Assembly: GCA_963763305.1 (NCBI GenBank) | Contig: CAVXNP010000001.1 | Location: forward strand, 1,550,001-1,614,000 | Reading direction: 5' to 3' | Source: CAVXNP01 sp963763305 | Lineage (GTDB): Bacteria > Pseudomonadota > Gammaproteobacteria > Xanthomonadales > Rhodanobacteraceae | Length of the DNA: 64,000 nt | Shown here: positions 8,740-17,122 of the stretch, piece after piece | How the letters are laid out: the number at the start of each line of letters is the position of its first letter | Numbering within the stretch: position 1 is the first letter of the stretch | Position numbers and translations under genes: made by a program | The notes under the pieces: generated by a model | Database searches by the model: none | Seen by the model: the letters and a program-made list of their open reading frames with translations, nothing else | What the model was told of the DNA's origin: nothing

Positions 8740-10098
8740 GTGCCGACAACCGCTTCTGTCCTGCTCGTCGACGATGACCCGCAGTTCTTCACAATCGTGC
8801 AAGCGCTCGCCGAACGCAAAGGCTGCAGCCTCACAGGCGCAGGCAGCCTGGCGCAGGCCCTGCGCCTGACCGAGCGGCAGCGCTTCGACCTGATCCTGGT
8901 GGACCTGTCGCTGCCGGACGGCAGCGGGCTGGAGCTGCTCAACCAGCTGCACCCGGAACAGGCCGGCCAGGTGGTGGTGGTCACCGGCCATCCGTCGGTG
9001 GAGACCGCGGTGCGCGCGCTGCGCCTGCCGGTGCTCGACTACCTGATCAAGCCGATCCGGGGCGAGCAGCTGCAGCACATGCTGGACGGAGCCGTGGCCA
9101 GCGCGGCCCTGCGCGCGGAGGAATCCAGCGCCGAGGACCAGTGCGGCGACCTGATCGGCCGCACTACCGTGATGCACCAGCTGTTCGAGCAGATCCGAAG
9201 AGTCGCGCCGCTGGACGTGACCGTGCTGATCCATGGCGAGAGCGGGACCGGCAAGGAACTGGCCGCCCGCGCCATCCACCAGTACAGCGATCGCTCCGGA
9301 CGCTTCGTCGCGGTCAACTGCGGCGCGATCGCGCCCGAGCTGCTGACCAGCCAGTTGTTCGGCCACGAACGCGGCAGCTTCACCGGCGCGGTGCGCGATC
9401 ATGCCGGCTTCTTCGAGCAGGCCCAGGGCGGGACGCTGTTCCTGGACGAATGCACCGAGATGCCGCTGCAACTGCAGACCCATCTGCTGCGGGTGCTGGA
9501 GGAGCGCGACGTGACCCGGGTGGGGGCCAGCGCCAGCCGTCCGGTGGACGTGCGCGTGATTGCGGCGACCAACCGCGAGCCGCTGCAGGCGGTACGCGAC
9601 GGCGCATTGCGCGCCGACCTGTACTACCGGTTGATGGACTTCCCACTGGCGATGCCGCCGCTGCGCTCGCACCCCAGCGACATCCCGTTGCTGGCGCAGC
9701 GCTTCCTGGACCGATTCAACCGGCGCCATGGCACCCATCGCCGCTTTGCACCGGACGCGACCAACCGGCTGATGGCGCACGACTGGCCGGGCAACGTCCG
9801 CGAGCTCAAGCACGTGATCCACCGCGCCTGGGTGATGTCCGGCGACGAACTGGAGATCGGCCGGCAGCAGCCGCTGAACTCGCTCGGCTCGATGCATGCC
9901 GCGCGCGATCCCAACGCCATGCCGTTCCGCGTGGGCATGACCATCGAGGAAATGGAAAGGCAGATGTTGCTGCGCACGCTGGCGCATTTCGACAACGACA
10001 AGACACGCACCGCCGAAGCGCTCGGCATCAGCCTGAAGACGATCTACAACAAGTTGTCGCGCTACCAGAGCGAGGATCGCAAGCAGACGCAACGCTGA
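8740..10098 (+). CDS. Sigma-54-dependent response regulator (NtrC family)
   Basis: From GTG 8740 the protein has 452 residues: receiver (about 6-120; acidic DDD at 11-13, phospho-Asp55 in LILVDLSLPDG, Lys in LIKPI), AAA+ sigma-54 interaction domain (about 139-370) and a C-terminal Fis-type helix-turn-helix (TRTAEALGISLKTIYNKLS). Walker A is GESGTGKE (166-173), Walker B GTLFLDE (231-237) and the arginine region VRELKHV. The sigma-54-contacting loop reads GSFTGA (212-217), not the usual GAFTGA. The GTG start is preferred because GGTGGA precedes it and it begins right before the receiver. ATG 8635 and TTG 8605 give basic extensions without homology. No dedicated kinase is adjacent on its 3' side; the hybrid kinase at 5070 is the closest. 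It probably activates the sigma-54-like promoters at 7145 and 10251. Confidence 0.88.
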   Translation: MPTTASVLLVDDDPQFFTIVQALAERKGCSLTGAGSLAQALRLTERQRFDLILVDLSLPDGSGLELLNQLHPEQAGQVVVVTGHPSVETAVRALRLPVLDYLIKPIRGEQLQHMLDGAVASAALRAEESSAEDQCGDLIGRTTVMHQLFEQIRRVAPLDVTVLIHGESGTGKELAARAIHQYSDRSGRFVAVNCGAIAPELLTSQLFGHERGSFTGAVRDHAGFFEQAQGGTLFLDECTEMPLQLQTHLLRVLEERDVTRVGASASRPVDVRVIAATNREPLQAVRDGALRADLYYRLMDFPLAMPPLRSHPSDIPLLAQRFLDRFNRRHGTHRRFAPDATNRLMAHDWPGNVRELKHVIHRAWVMSGDELEIGRQQPLNSLGSMHAARDPNAMPFRVGMTIEEMERQMLLRTLAHFDNDKTRTAEALGISLKTIYNKLSRYQSEDRKQTQR

Positions 10099-10176
10099 AT
10101 CGGCCGCCCCGTCTGGCCCAACGGCCGGGCTCGGTAAATATTTCAGAGCATTTTGTACTTTTGTCGTGTCCGCTCA

Positions 10177-10199
10177 CTGGCATCCCCGCCCTTTGCCAG
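10177..10199 (+). promoter_or_regulatory. Dyad upstream of sigma-54 site (candidate enhancer)
   Basis: CTGGCA and TGCCAG form an inverted repeat separated by 11 bp, about 52 bp upstream of the -24 element at 10251. Size and spacing suit an NtrC-family dimer site. No second copy was found upstream of 7145. Confidence 0.35.
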
Positions 10200-10250
10200 C
10201 TGATAAGCACATTTTCCCCGATGTTCGAAGAAGTTCTCCGCCGCGCCCGC

Positions 10251-10266
10251 TGGCACGGCGATTGCC
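10251..10266 (+). promoter_or_regulatory. Sigma-54 promoter, near-consensus
   Basis: TGGCACGGCGATTGCC matches the consensus TGGCACG-N4-TTGC at every defined position, with GG (10252-10253) and GC (10264-10265) 10 nt apart. Transcription would begin near 10276, giving a leader of about 70 nt before the KGG-protein ATG. It lies 150 bp after the end of the sigma-54 activator gene, which makes that activator the natural regulator. Confidence 0.72.
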
Positions 10267-10345
10267 ATACCCGTACTGGCGGCCGCGTCCGGCTCGCCGG
10301 CCGGGATGCCCGGCTCCCCCTTCCGAACTTCGAGAGATCATCGAC

Positions 10346-10630
10346 ATGGCAAACAAGTCACCAGGTAGCGGCACCAGCAACCGCGGGTTTGCGAGCATGG
10401 ATCGCGAACGTCAACGCCAGATCGCCAGCGCGGGTGGGCGCGCCGCCCATGCCAGCGGCAACGCGCACGAGTTCGACTCCGAGGAAGCCCGCCGGGCCGG
10501 CCAGAAAGGTGGCGAGGCGGTCAGCGAGAACCGGGCGCACATGGCTGCGATCGGCCGCAAGGGTGGCGAGAGCAGTCATGGGCGACGCTCGCGCAACCTG
10601 GGCCAGAGCCCGAGCCACACCAGCGAATGA
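10346..10630 (+). CDS. KGG-repeat stress-induced protein (YciG/GsiB-like)
   Basis: The 94-residue hydrophilic protein carries the Stress-induced bacterial acidophilic repeat: FASMDRERQRQIASAGGRAAH, SEEARRAGQKGGEAVS and MAAIGRKGGESSH. Each unit has the (A/I)GxKGGxA-type core of Con-10/YciG/GsiB proteins. These are small, Gly-rich, disordered proteins made under desiccation, osmotic and stationary-phase stress; they are thought to act like hydrophilins. The ATG at 10346 follows a CGAGAGA sequence and starts directly before the first repeat. A near-consensus sigma-54 promoter lies 80 bp upstream. That is unusual, since such genes are generally RpoS-type in gamma-proteobacteria. Confidence 0.88.
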   Translation: MANKSPGSGTSNRGFASMDRERQRQIASAGGRAAHASGNAHEFDSEEARRAGQKGGEAVSENRAHMAAIGRKGGESSHGRRSRNLGQSPSHTSE

Positions 10631-10669
10631 GTACCGAAGCCGGCCTGCACCCCATGCCGGCACCCTGGT

Positions 10670-10690
10670 CGCCGCGAGGTACTCGCGGCG
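10670..10690 (+). terminator. Hairpin after KGG gene
   Basis: Perfect 9-bp arms (CGCCGCGAG / CTCGCGGCG) with a 3-nt loop, followed by ATTGTTCGTT, lie 40 nt after the KGG stop codon. The downstream sequence is only partly T-rich, so it is a plausible but weak intrinsic terminator. Confidence 0.5.
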
Positions 10691-10763
10691 ATTGTTCGTT
10701 GGTCCGCGGGGCGCGGACGGCGCCCCGGCATACCTCCGCCCCCGTGCCGTCAGGAGATTGGCC

Positions 10764-10943
10764 ATGAACGATCCAGACCGCGGCAATCGCTGTGCCCATC
10801 CGATCTGCGCCTGCACGGTAGATGCCGGCGAGCGGTTCTGCAGCGACCATTGCCGGGACGCCATGCAGCACCCGCACCCGGGTACCGACGGCGAGCGGTG
10901 CCTGTGCGGGCACCGCGCCTGCGCCGCGGGCGAGCAGGGCTAG
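10764..10943 (+). CDS. Small metallothionein-like protein
   Basis: The 59-residue product contains eight cysteines plus several histidines in the arrangement CAHPICAC, FCSDHC and CLCGHRAC. This is the pattern of the bacterial metallothionein family (SmtA/BmtA, PF02069-like). There, Cys and His ligands form a zinc/cadmium/copper cluster and the FCSxxC segment forms a small zinc-finger-like fold. The start is well supported by an AGGAGA ribosome-binding site at 10752-10757, 6 nt before the ATG. It is cytoplasmic and probably buffers metal or scavenges oxidants under stress, which fits its place after the KGG protein. A weak sigma-54-like match (10658-10673) overlaps the hairpin upstream and is not convincing. 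Confidence 0.8.
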   Translation: MNDPDRGNRCAHPICACTVDAGERFCSDHCRDAMQHPHPGTDGERCLCGHRACAAGEQG

Positions 10944-11215
10944 GAGCATGGCCGCAGACATCCTTGGGCGGCGATGATGCTCTCATCCGTAGCTGGCCTC
11001 TCGTCGGGCTTGCACTGGATGACTATGCGCACCCGCCGATAGATCACATCCTATGGCGATAGCAATAGTTCTCCAGCGTTTCTACGGCCCACGCGCCTGG
11101 ATCCGCCTTCGCCAGGGGCGACCATCCCCCTCCTGCCGGCGATCCGGTAGCGCCGCAGGCAACGAAAGTCCTCCCGGTTGCACGCCACAGCGGCGCCGGC
11201 GCTAGCCGGCCGCGT

Positions 11216-12088
11216 TCAGCCCGCGGCCAGCCGCCTGAGCCACCCTTGCAGTTGCAGCAGCACCTGGCCGCGGCCCGGCTCGGCTTCGTTGAACAGCTCG
11301 TGGTAGAGCGAGTCGAAGGTGCGCGTGGTCAGGCAACCCGATCGCGCCGCGGCGCGGGCGAAGTCCTGCGCGCCATGCGGATCGACCAGTCGGTCAGCCC
11401 CCGCAATCAGCAGCAGTGTCGGGACCGACAACATGGCCGCCTCGCGCTCGCACGCCGGCCCGCCGCGAAAGATGAAATCCGCCATGCGCGGGGTGATCCA
11501 GCCATGCCGCAACCGGTCGCGACGGGCCTCGGCAACCACCTGGCGGTCGTGCGACAGCCACTTGAACGGCAGCCCGCTGCGCAGCGGCAGGTTGGGCAGC
11601 GGGTGCGCCAGTACGCCGGCCAGGCGCTGCAGCAGGCGCGGCTCCCAGGTGCGCAGCGCCGGTGCGCTGAGAACCATGCCCGGTGGCTGCACGCGTCCGT
11701 CCAGCACCGCCCGAAGCGCCACCAGGCCGCCCATGCTGTGGCCCAGCAGCAGCGGCGCGACCGGCTGCCCGCCGGCATAGTCGTGGTAGACGGCCGCCAG
11801 GTCGGCCAGCAGGTCGTCAGGGTGACGCAGCGCCCCGCGCTGCCCCGGCGTTTGGCCGTGCCCGCGCTGGTCGTAGCTGCGCACCGCGTAGCCGCGCGCG
11901 TTGAACCACGCCGCCAGCGCCCGGTAGCGGCCACCGTGCTCGCCCAGCCCGTGCACGATCAGCACCGCGCCGGCGGGCTGCGCCACCGGCCAGTCGCGTA
12001 TCCGCAACCGCTGCCCGTCCGGCATCACCAGCCACGAGCCCTGTGCGGCCACGCCCTGCCTGTCTGCTGCTGCCTGCTCCACCGACAT
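11216..12088 (-). CDS. Alpha/beta hydrolase, lysophospholipase/monoacylglycerol lipase type
   Basis: The 290-residue protein is a serine aminopeptidase S33/Hydrolase_4 family member. The oxyanion motif HGLGEHGGRY is followed by the hallmark YDQRGHGQTPGQRG, the nucleophile elbow LGHSMGGLVALRA, the acid in LIAGADRLVDP and the catalytic His in YHELFNE. This set is characteristic of PldB-like lysophospholipases and monoglyceride lipases. No signal peptide is visible from the chosen ATG (12086-12088). A longer frame to 12205 adds Cys-rich sequence without homology. It is transcribed divergently from lhr with 328 bp between them. Confidence 0.85.
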   Translation of the reverse strand: MSVEQAAADRQGVAAQGSWLVMPDGQRLRIRDWPVAQPAGAVLIVHGLGEHGGRYRALAAWFNARGYAVRSYDQRGHGQTPGQRGALRHPDDLLADLAAVYHDYAGGQPVAPLLLGHSMGGLVALRAVLDGRVQPPGMVLSAPALRTWEPRLLQRLAGVLAHPLPNLPLRSGLPFKWLSHDRQVVAEARRDRLRHGWITPRMADFIFRGGPACEREAAMLSVPTLLLIAGADRLVDPHGAQDFARAAARSGCLTTRTFDSLYHELFNEAEPGRGQVLLQLQGWLRRLAAG

Positions 12089-12416
12089 CCCTTTCGCCCC
12101 GTTGGGGCATTGCCCTGCGCAAGTGTACGCAGGCGTCACCGACCCTGTCTGCCTTGAACAAAGCCTGCGGCAATGTCCGAAAGGCCCGCAGGCTGTGACG
12201 CGCACCTCGCCAAGGCTGCCGCCCCTGACGGCGCCATGCGCCCCAGCCTGGGAACCTTCCGGGCATCATGCCGCCTGCGCACGGTTGCTCGGAACATCCT
12301 CGACGCAACCGATCGCCCGCTGAGCGGACATGCCCGCCGGCGTTGGGCAAACGCCGCGCCGCCCCCATCTGGTTATGCTCCCCACCGATACGCCGCATAC
12401 CGGGTGACGGCACGCC
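12089..12416. other. Divergent intergenic region (hydrolase / lhr)
   Basis: This 328-bp stretch separates two divergent genes and must hold both promoters. A hairpin with 9-bp arms (AGCCTGCGG 12162-12170 / CCGCAGGCT 12186-12194) is present. No convincing open reading frame was seen. Confidence 0.5.
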
Positions 12417-15400
12417 ATGCCCCTGGACTCCTTCCATCCCGCGGTGGCCGACTGGTTCGGCCGCACTTTTACTGCGCCCACCCCGGCGCAGGCCGCGGCG
12501 TGGCCGGCGATCCGCCGCGGCGAGCACACCCTGGTAGCCGCACCGACCGGCTCGGGCAAGACGCTGACAGCGTTCCTGGCGGCGATCGACGCGCTGGTGA
12601 CCGAAGGCATCGAACACGGCGGCGCCCTGCCGGAGCAGACCCGGGTGGTCTACGTGTCGCCGCTGAAGGCGCTGTCCAACGACATCCACATCAACCTGGA
12701 GGCGCCGCTGGAGGGCATCGGCCAGGCACTGGAAGCCGGCGGCTTCCCGCCGGTGACGATCCGTACCGCGGTGCGCACCGGCGATACGCCACAGGCCGAG
12801 CGCGCACTGATGCGCAAGCTGCCGCCGCAGATCCTGGTGACCACGCCCGAATCGCTGTACATCCTGCTCGGCTCCGAATCCGGCCGCGAGATGCTCAAGA
12901 CCACCCGCACGGTGATCGTGGACGAGATCCACGCGGTGGCCGGCTCCAAGCGCGGCTCGCACCTGGCGCTCACGCTGGAGCGGCTGCAGGCGTTGTGCCC
13001 GCAACCGCTGCAGCGTATCGGCCTGTCGGCGACACAGAAGCCGATCGACAAGGTGGCCCGGTTCCTGGTCGGCAGCGGCACCGAGCAACCTGACCAGGCG
13101 GCGCCCTGCACCATCGTCGACGTCGGCCACCAGCGCGCCCGTGATCTGGCACTGGAAGTGCCGCCGGTGCCGCTGGAAGCGGTGATGTCCAACGACGGCT
13201 GGTCGCTGATCTACGACCGGCTGGCCCAGCTGGCGCAACAGCACCGCACCACGCTGGTGTTCGTCAACACGCGGCGGCTGGCCGAACGGGTCGCGCGCCA
13301 CCTGTCCGAGCGGCTGGGCAAGCCGGCGGTGGCCGCGCACCACGGCAGCCTGGCCAAGGAGCAGCGGCTGGACGCCGAGCAGCGCCTCAAGCGCGGCGAG
13401 CTGTCGGTGCTGGTAGCCACCGCGTCGCTGGAGCTGGGCATCGACATCGGCGACGTGGAGCTGGTCTGCCAGCTCAGCTCGCCGCGCTCGATCGCCGCCT
13501 TCCTGCAGCGCGCCGGCCGCGCCGGCCATGCGGTAGGCGGCGTCTCCAAGGCGCGGCTGTTCCCGACCACCCGCGACGAACTGGTGGAATGCGCGGCGCT
13601 GCTCGATTGCGTGCGCCGCGGTGAGCTGGACACGCTGGTGATGCCGCCGCAACCGCTGGACGTGCTGGCGCAGCAGATCGTGGCCGAGGTGGCTTGCCGC
13701 GAATGGGACGAGGACGGCCTGTACGCGATGATGCGCCGCGCCGACCCGTACCGCGAGCTGGCGCGCGCGGACTTCGACGCGGTGGTGCGCATGCTGGTGG
13801 AGGGTTACAGCACCCGCCGCGGTCCGCGCGAAGGCTACCTGCACCACGACGCGGTGCACGGCCAGCTGCGCGCGCGGCGCGGCGCGCGGCTCACCGCGAT
13901 CACCAGCGGCGGCGCAATTCCCGACACCGCCGATTACCTGGTGGTGCTGGAACCGCAGGGCATGGTGATCGGCTCGGTGCACGAGGACTTCGCGGTGGAG
14001 AGCCTGGCCGGCGATATCTTCCAGCTGGGCAACACCAGCTACCGCATCCAGCGGGTGGAGCGCGACCGGCTGCGCGTGGAGGACGCCCACGGCGTGCCGC
14101 CAAGCATCCCGTTCTGGCTGGGCGAGGCGCCCGGACGCAGCGATGCGCTGTCGCTGGGCGTGTCGCGCCTGCGCGAGGAGATCGGCGCGCTGCTGGAGCC
14201 CCTCTCCCCCCGGCGACCGCCAGGGAGTCCCCTCGCGGGTGAGAGGGGTTGGGGAGAGGGTACGCCCAGCGCCGAGCAGTCCGACTCACCCGAACCCTCT
14301 CCCCCAGCCCCTCTCCCAGCGGGAGAGGGGAGCCCGGGTGTGGCGCGCGCCATGGCGTGGCTGCGCGACACGCTGGGCCTGGGCGAAGCCGCCGCGCAGC
14401 AACTGGCCAGCTACCTGGCCGCCGCCAAGGCCGCGCTGGGCGTGCTGCCGACCCAGTCGACCATCGTGTTCGAGCGCTTCTTCGACGAGTCCGGCGGCAC
14501 CCAGCTGGTGATCCACACGCCGTTCGGCAGCCGGGTCAACCGGGCGTGGGGGCTGGCCCTGCGCAAGCGCTTCTGTCGCCAGTTCAACTTCGAGCTGCAG
14601 GCGGCCGCCACCGAGGATGCGATCGTGCTGTCGCTGTCCACCAGCCACAGCTTTCCGCTGATCGAGGTGGCGCGCTACCTGCACTCGGCCAGCGCCGACC
14701 ACGTGCTGACCCAGGCCCTGCTCGACGCGCCGCTGTTCGGCGCGCGCTGGCGCTGGAATGCCGTGACCGCACTGGCGCTGCCGCGCTTCCGCGGCGGCAA
14801 GAAGACCCCGCCGCAGATCCAGCGCATGCGCAGCGAGGACCTGCTCGCCACCGTGTTCCCCGACCAGGTCGCCTGCCTGGAGAACATCGTCGGCGAGCGC
14901 GAGATTCCCGACCACCCGCTGGTCGGCCAGACCCTGCACGACTGCCTGCGCGAGGCGATGGACCTGGACGGCCTGCTGCGCATCCTGCGCGGCCTGGAGG
15001 CGGGCGAGATCAACGTGGTCGCACGCGACCTCACCGGCCCCAGCCCGCTGGCCAGCGAAGTGCTCACCGCCGCCCCCTACGCGTTCCTCGACGACGCGCC
15101 GCTGGAGGAACGCCGCACCCAGGCCGCCGGCCGCTGGAACCCCGGCGAGAACGCCGCCGACCTGGGCACGCTCGATCCCGGCGCGATCGAGGCGGTGCGT
15201 GCCGAAGCCTGGCCGCAGGTGCGCAGCGCCGACGAAATGCACGAGGCACTCGACGGCCTGGGCGGGATCACCGCCGCGGAGGTTGCGCAGCACGGCTGGT
15301 CCGCGTGGATCGCGGCCTTGCAGGAAAGCGGCCGGGCCACCGCGCTGACGCCGGCGCCGCAGGGCAAGCCCGCCACCGCTGTCCAGCCTGCGTCCGGTAC

Positions 15401-16953
15401 CGGCATCACCATCCACATCGCCACCGAAAAGCTGCCGTTGTGGCTTGCCCTGCATCCGGAGGCGACGGTGCAACCGGCCGTCCGCGTGCCCGCGGCCTTC
15501 GCCGAGCAAGACCTGGAGCCACGAGGACGCCCTGCGCGAACTGGTGCGCGGCCGCCTGCTCGGCGTCGGGCCGACCACCGTCGCCGGGCTCGCCACCGCC
15601 CTGGCCAGCGGACCCGCCGCGATCGAACAGGCCCTGCTGCGCCTGCAGACCGAGGGCTACGTGATCCAGGGCCGCTTCACCTCCGCCGCCCAGTCGCCGG
15701 ACGCGCCGATCGAGTGGTGCGAGCGCCACCTGCTGGTGCGCATCCACCGCTACACGCTGGGCCGGCTGCGCCGCGAGATCGAGCCGGTCAGCCGCCGCGA
15801 CCTGATGCGCTTCCTGTTCGAGTGGCAGCACCTTACGCCCGGCACGCGCCGGCGCGGCCCGGACGCGCTCAGCGCCACGCTGGCCCAGCTCGAAGGCGTC
15901 GAGGCAGCCGCCGGCGCCTGGGAAACCGAACTGCTGCCCAGCCGCGTCGAGGACTACGCCATGCACTGGCTGGACGAGCTGTGCCGCGCCGGCCGCATCG
16001 GCTGGAGCCGGCTGCGCCCCGGCGGCAGCGGCGGCGGCCCGGTGCGCGCCACGCCGATCGTGCTGTTGCCGCGCCGGCAACTGGGCGTATGGACGTCCGT
16101 GGCCGAACGCGACGCCGCCGAGCCGCCGGCACTGTCCTCGCGCGCGCAGGCCGTCGCCGATGCCTTGCGCGACCAGGGCGCGCTGTTCTTCGACGAACTG
16201 ATCGGCATCACCCACCTGCTGCGCACCGAACTGGAAGACGCGCTGAGCGAGCTGGTCGCCGCCGGCCGCATCACCGCCGACAGCTTCGCCGGCCTGCGCG
16301 CGCTGCTGATGCCCGCGGCCAAGCGCGACAGCGGCCGCCACCGCCGCCTGCGCCGGCACACCTTCGGCGGCATCGAGGACGCCGGCCGCTGGGCGCTGGT
16401 GCGCGCCAGCACGCCGCGCGACGACGACGAAGCGCGCCGGCGCGAACAGATCGAGCACGTCGCCCGCACCCTGCTGCAACGCTACGGCGTGGTGTTCTGG
16501 AAACTGCTCGAGCGCGAAGCCGGCTGGCTGCCGAGCTGGCGCGAGCTGCGCCAGGTCTACCAGCGACTGGAAGCGCGCGGCGAGATCCGCGGCGGCCGCT
16601 TCGTCGAAGGCCTGGTCGGCGAGCAGTTCGCCCTGCCCGAAGCCATCCCCGCGCTGCGCGCCATCCAGCGCCGCGACGCCGACGGCGAGCAGGTCGTGGT
16701 CAGCGGCTGCGACCCGCTCAACCTGGTCGGCACCGTGCTGGCCGGCGAGCGCGTGCCCGCCGTGATCGGCTCACGCATCCTGTTCGAAGACGGCGTCGCC
16801 GTCGCCGCGAAGATCGCCGGCAAGGTGCAATGGCTGATCGAAGGCGATGCGGACCAGCAGCAACGCTGGCGCATGGCGCTGAGCCCCAAAGGGCCAGCCA
16901 GCCGGGCCTTGAGGAACGACGCGCAACCCGAGTCCGCTGCGCGGACCGGCTAA
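12417..16953 (+). pseudogene. lhr: Lhr-family large DEAD/DEAH helicase, one frameshift
   Basis: This is a superfamily 2 ATP-dependent 3'-5' helicase linked to DNA repair. The first part has Walker A APTGSGKT (residues 42-49), DEAH-type motif II VDEIHA (about 168), motif III GLSATQKP and motif VI QRAGRAGHA. It is followed by the winged-helix and beta-barrel Lhr core, and the second part is the long Lhr C-terminal domain ending at 16953. The frame breaks near 15510: an extra G in GAGCAAGACC separates ...FAEQ from TWSHEDALREL. Removing one base gives about 1,511 residues, normal for the family. Residues of about 594-638 are encoded by a repeat element (see 14200-14330) and are Pro/Gly/Glu-rich. 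The ATG at 12417 fits the family N-terminus. The lesion may be a sequencing error since the rest is intact. Confidence 0.85.
14200..14330. repeat. Intergenic-type inverted repeat inserted in frame inside lhr
   Basis: Two inverted modules of the CCCTCTCCCC...GAGAGGGG type lie here: GTGAGAGGGG and TTGGGGAGAGGGT around 14239-14262, and the complementary ACCCTCTCCCCC with CCCCTCTCC around 14294-14318 and a closing GGGAGAGGGG at 14320-14330. Elements built from CCCTCTCCCCAACCCCTCTC are familiar dispersed REP/MITE-like repeats of Xanthomonas, Pseudomonas and relatives (family knowledge) and normally lie between genes. Here the reading frame of lhr passes through without a stop, encoding a low-complexity linker. 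Confidence 0.75.
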
Positions 16954-17122
16954 GGCGACGCGAGTGGGCCAGTAAGGGGCTCTCTGACCCGGACATGGTT
17001 ACCGAGCGCGGCTTGAAGAGGAACTGGTCGGCCAGGCCCATGCTGTTACATTGGCTGCATCACCGGGCGGTGGCCGCTTTTTGTCGCCACATGAGCCGTG
17101 ATTGGACGTCACAGGGGGCTTT

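Noticed and set aside
10177..10195. TGGCATCCCC...TTTGCC as a sigma-54 promoter
   Set aside because: The GG and GC are 14 bp apart rather than 10.
10658..10673. Sigma-54-like GGCACC-CTGG-TCGCC before the metallothionein gene
   Set aside because: Two mismatches in key positions and overlap with a hairpin; expected by chance in GC-rich DNA.
11001..11215. Possible small gene between the metallothionein and the hydrolase
   Set aside because: No frame with a plausible start and ribosome-binding site; the region is most likely an intergenic spacer.
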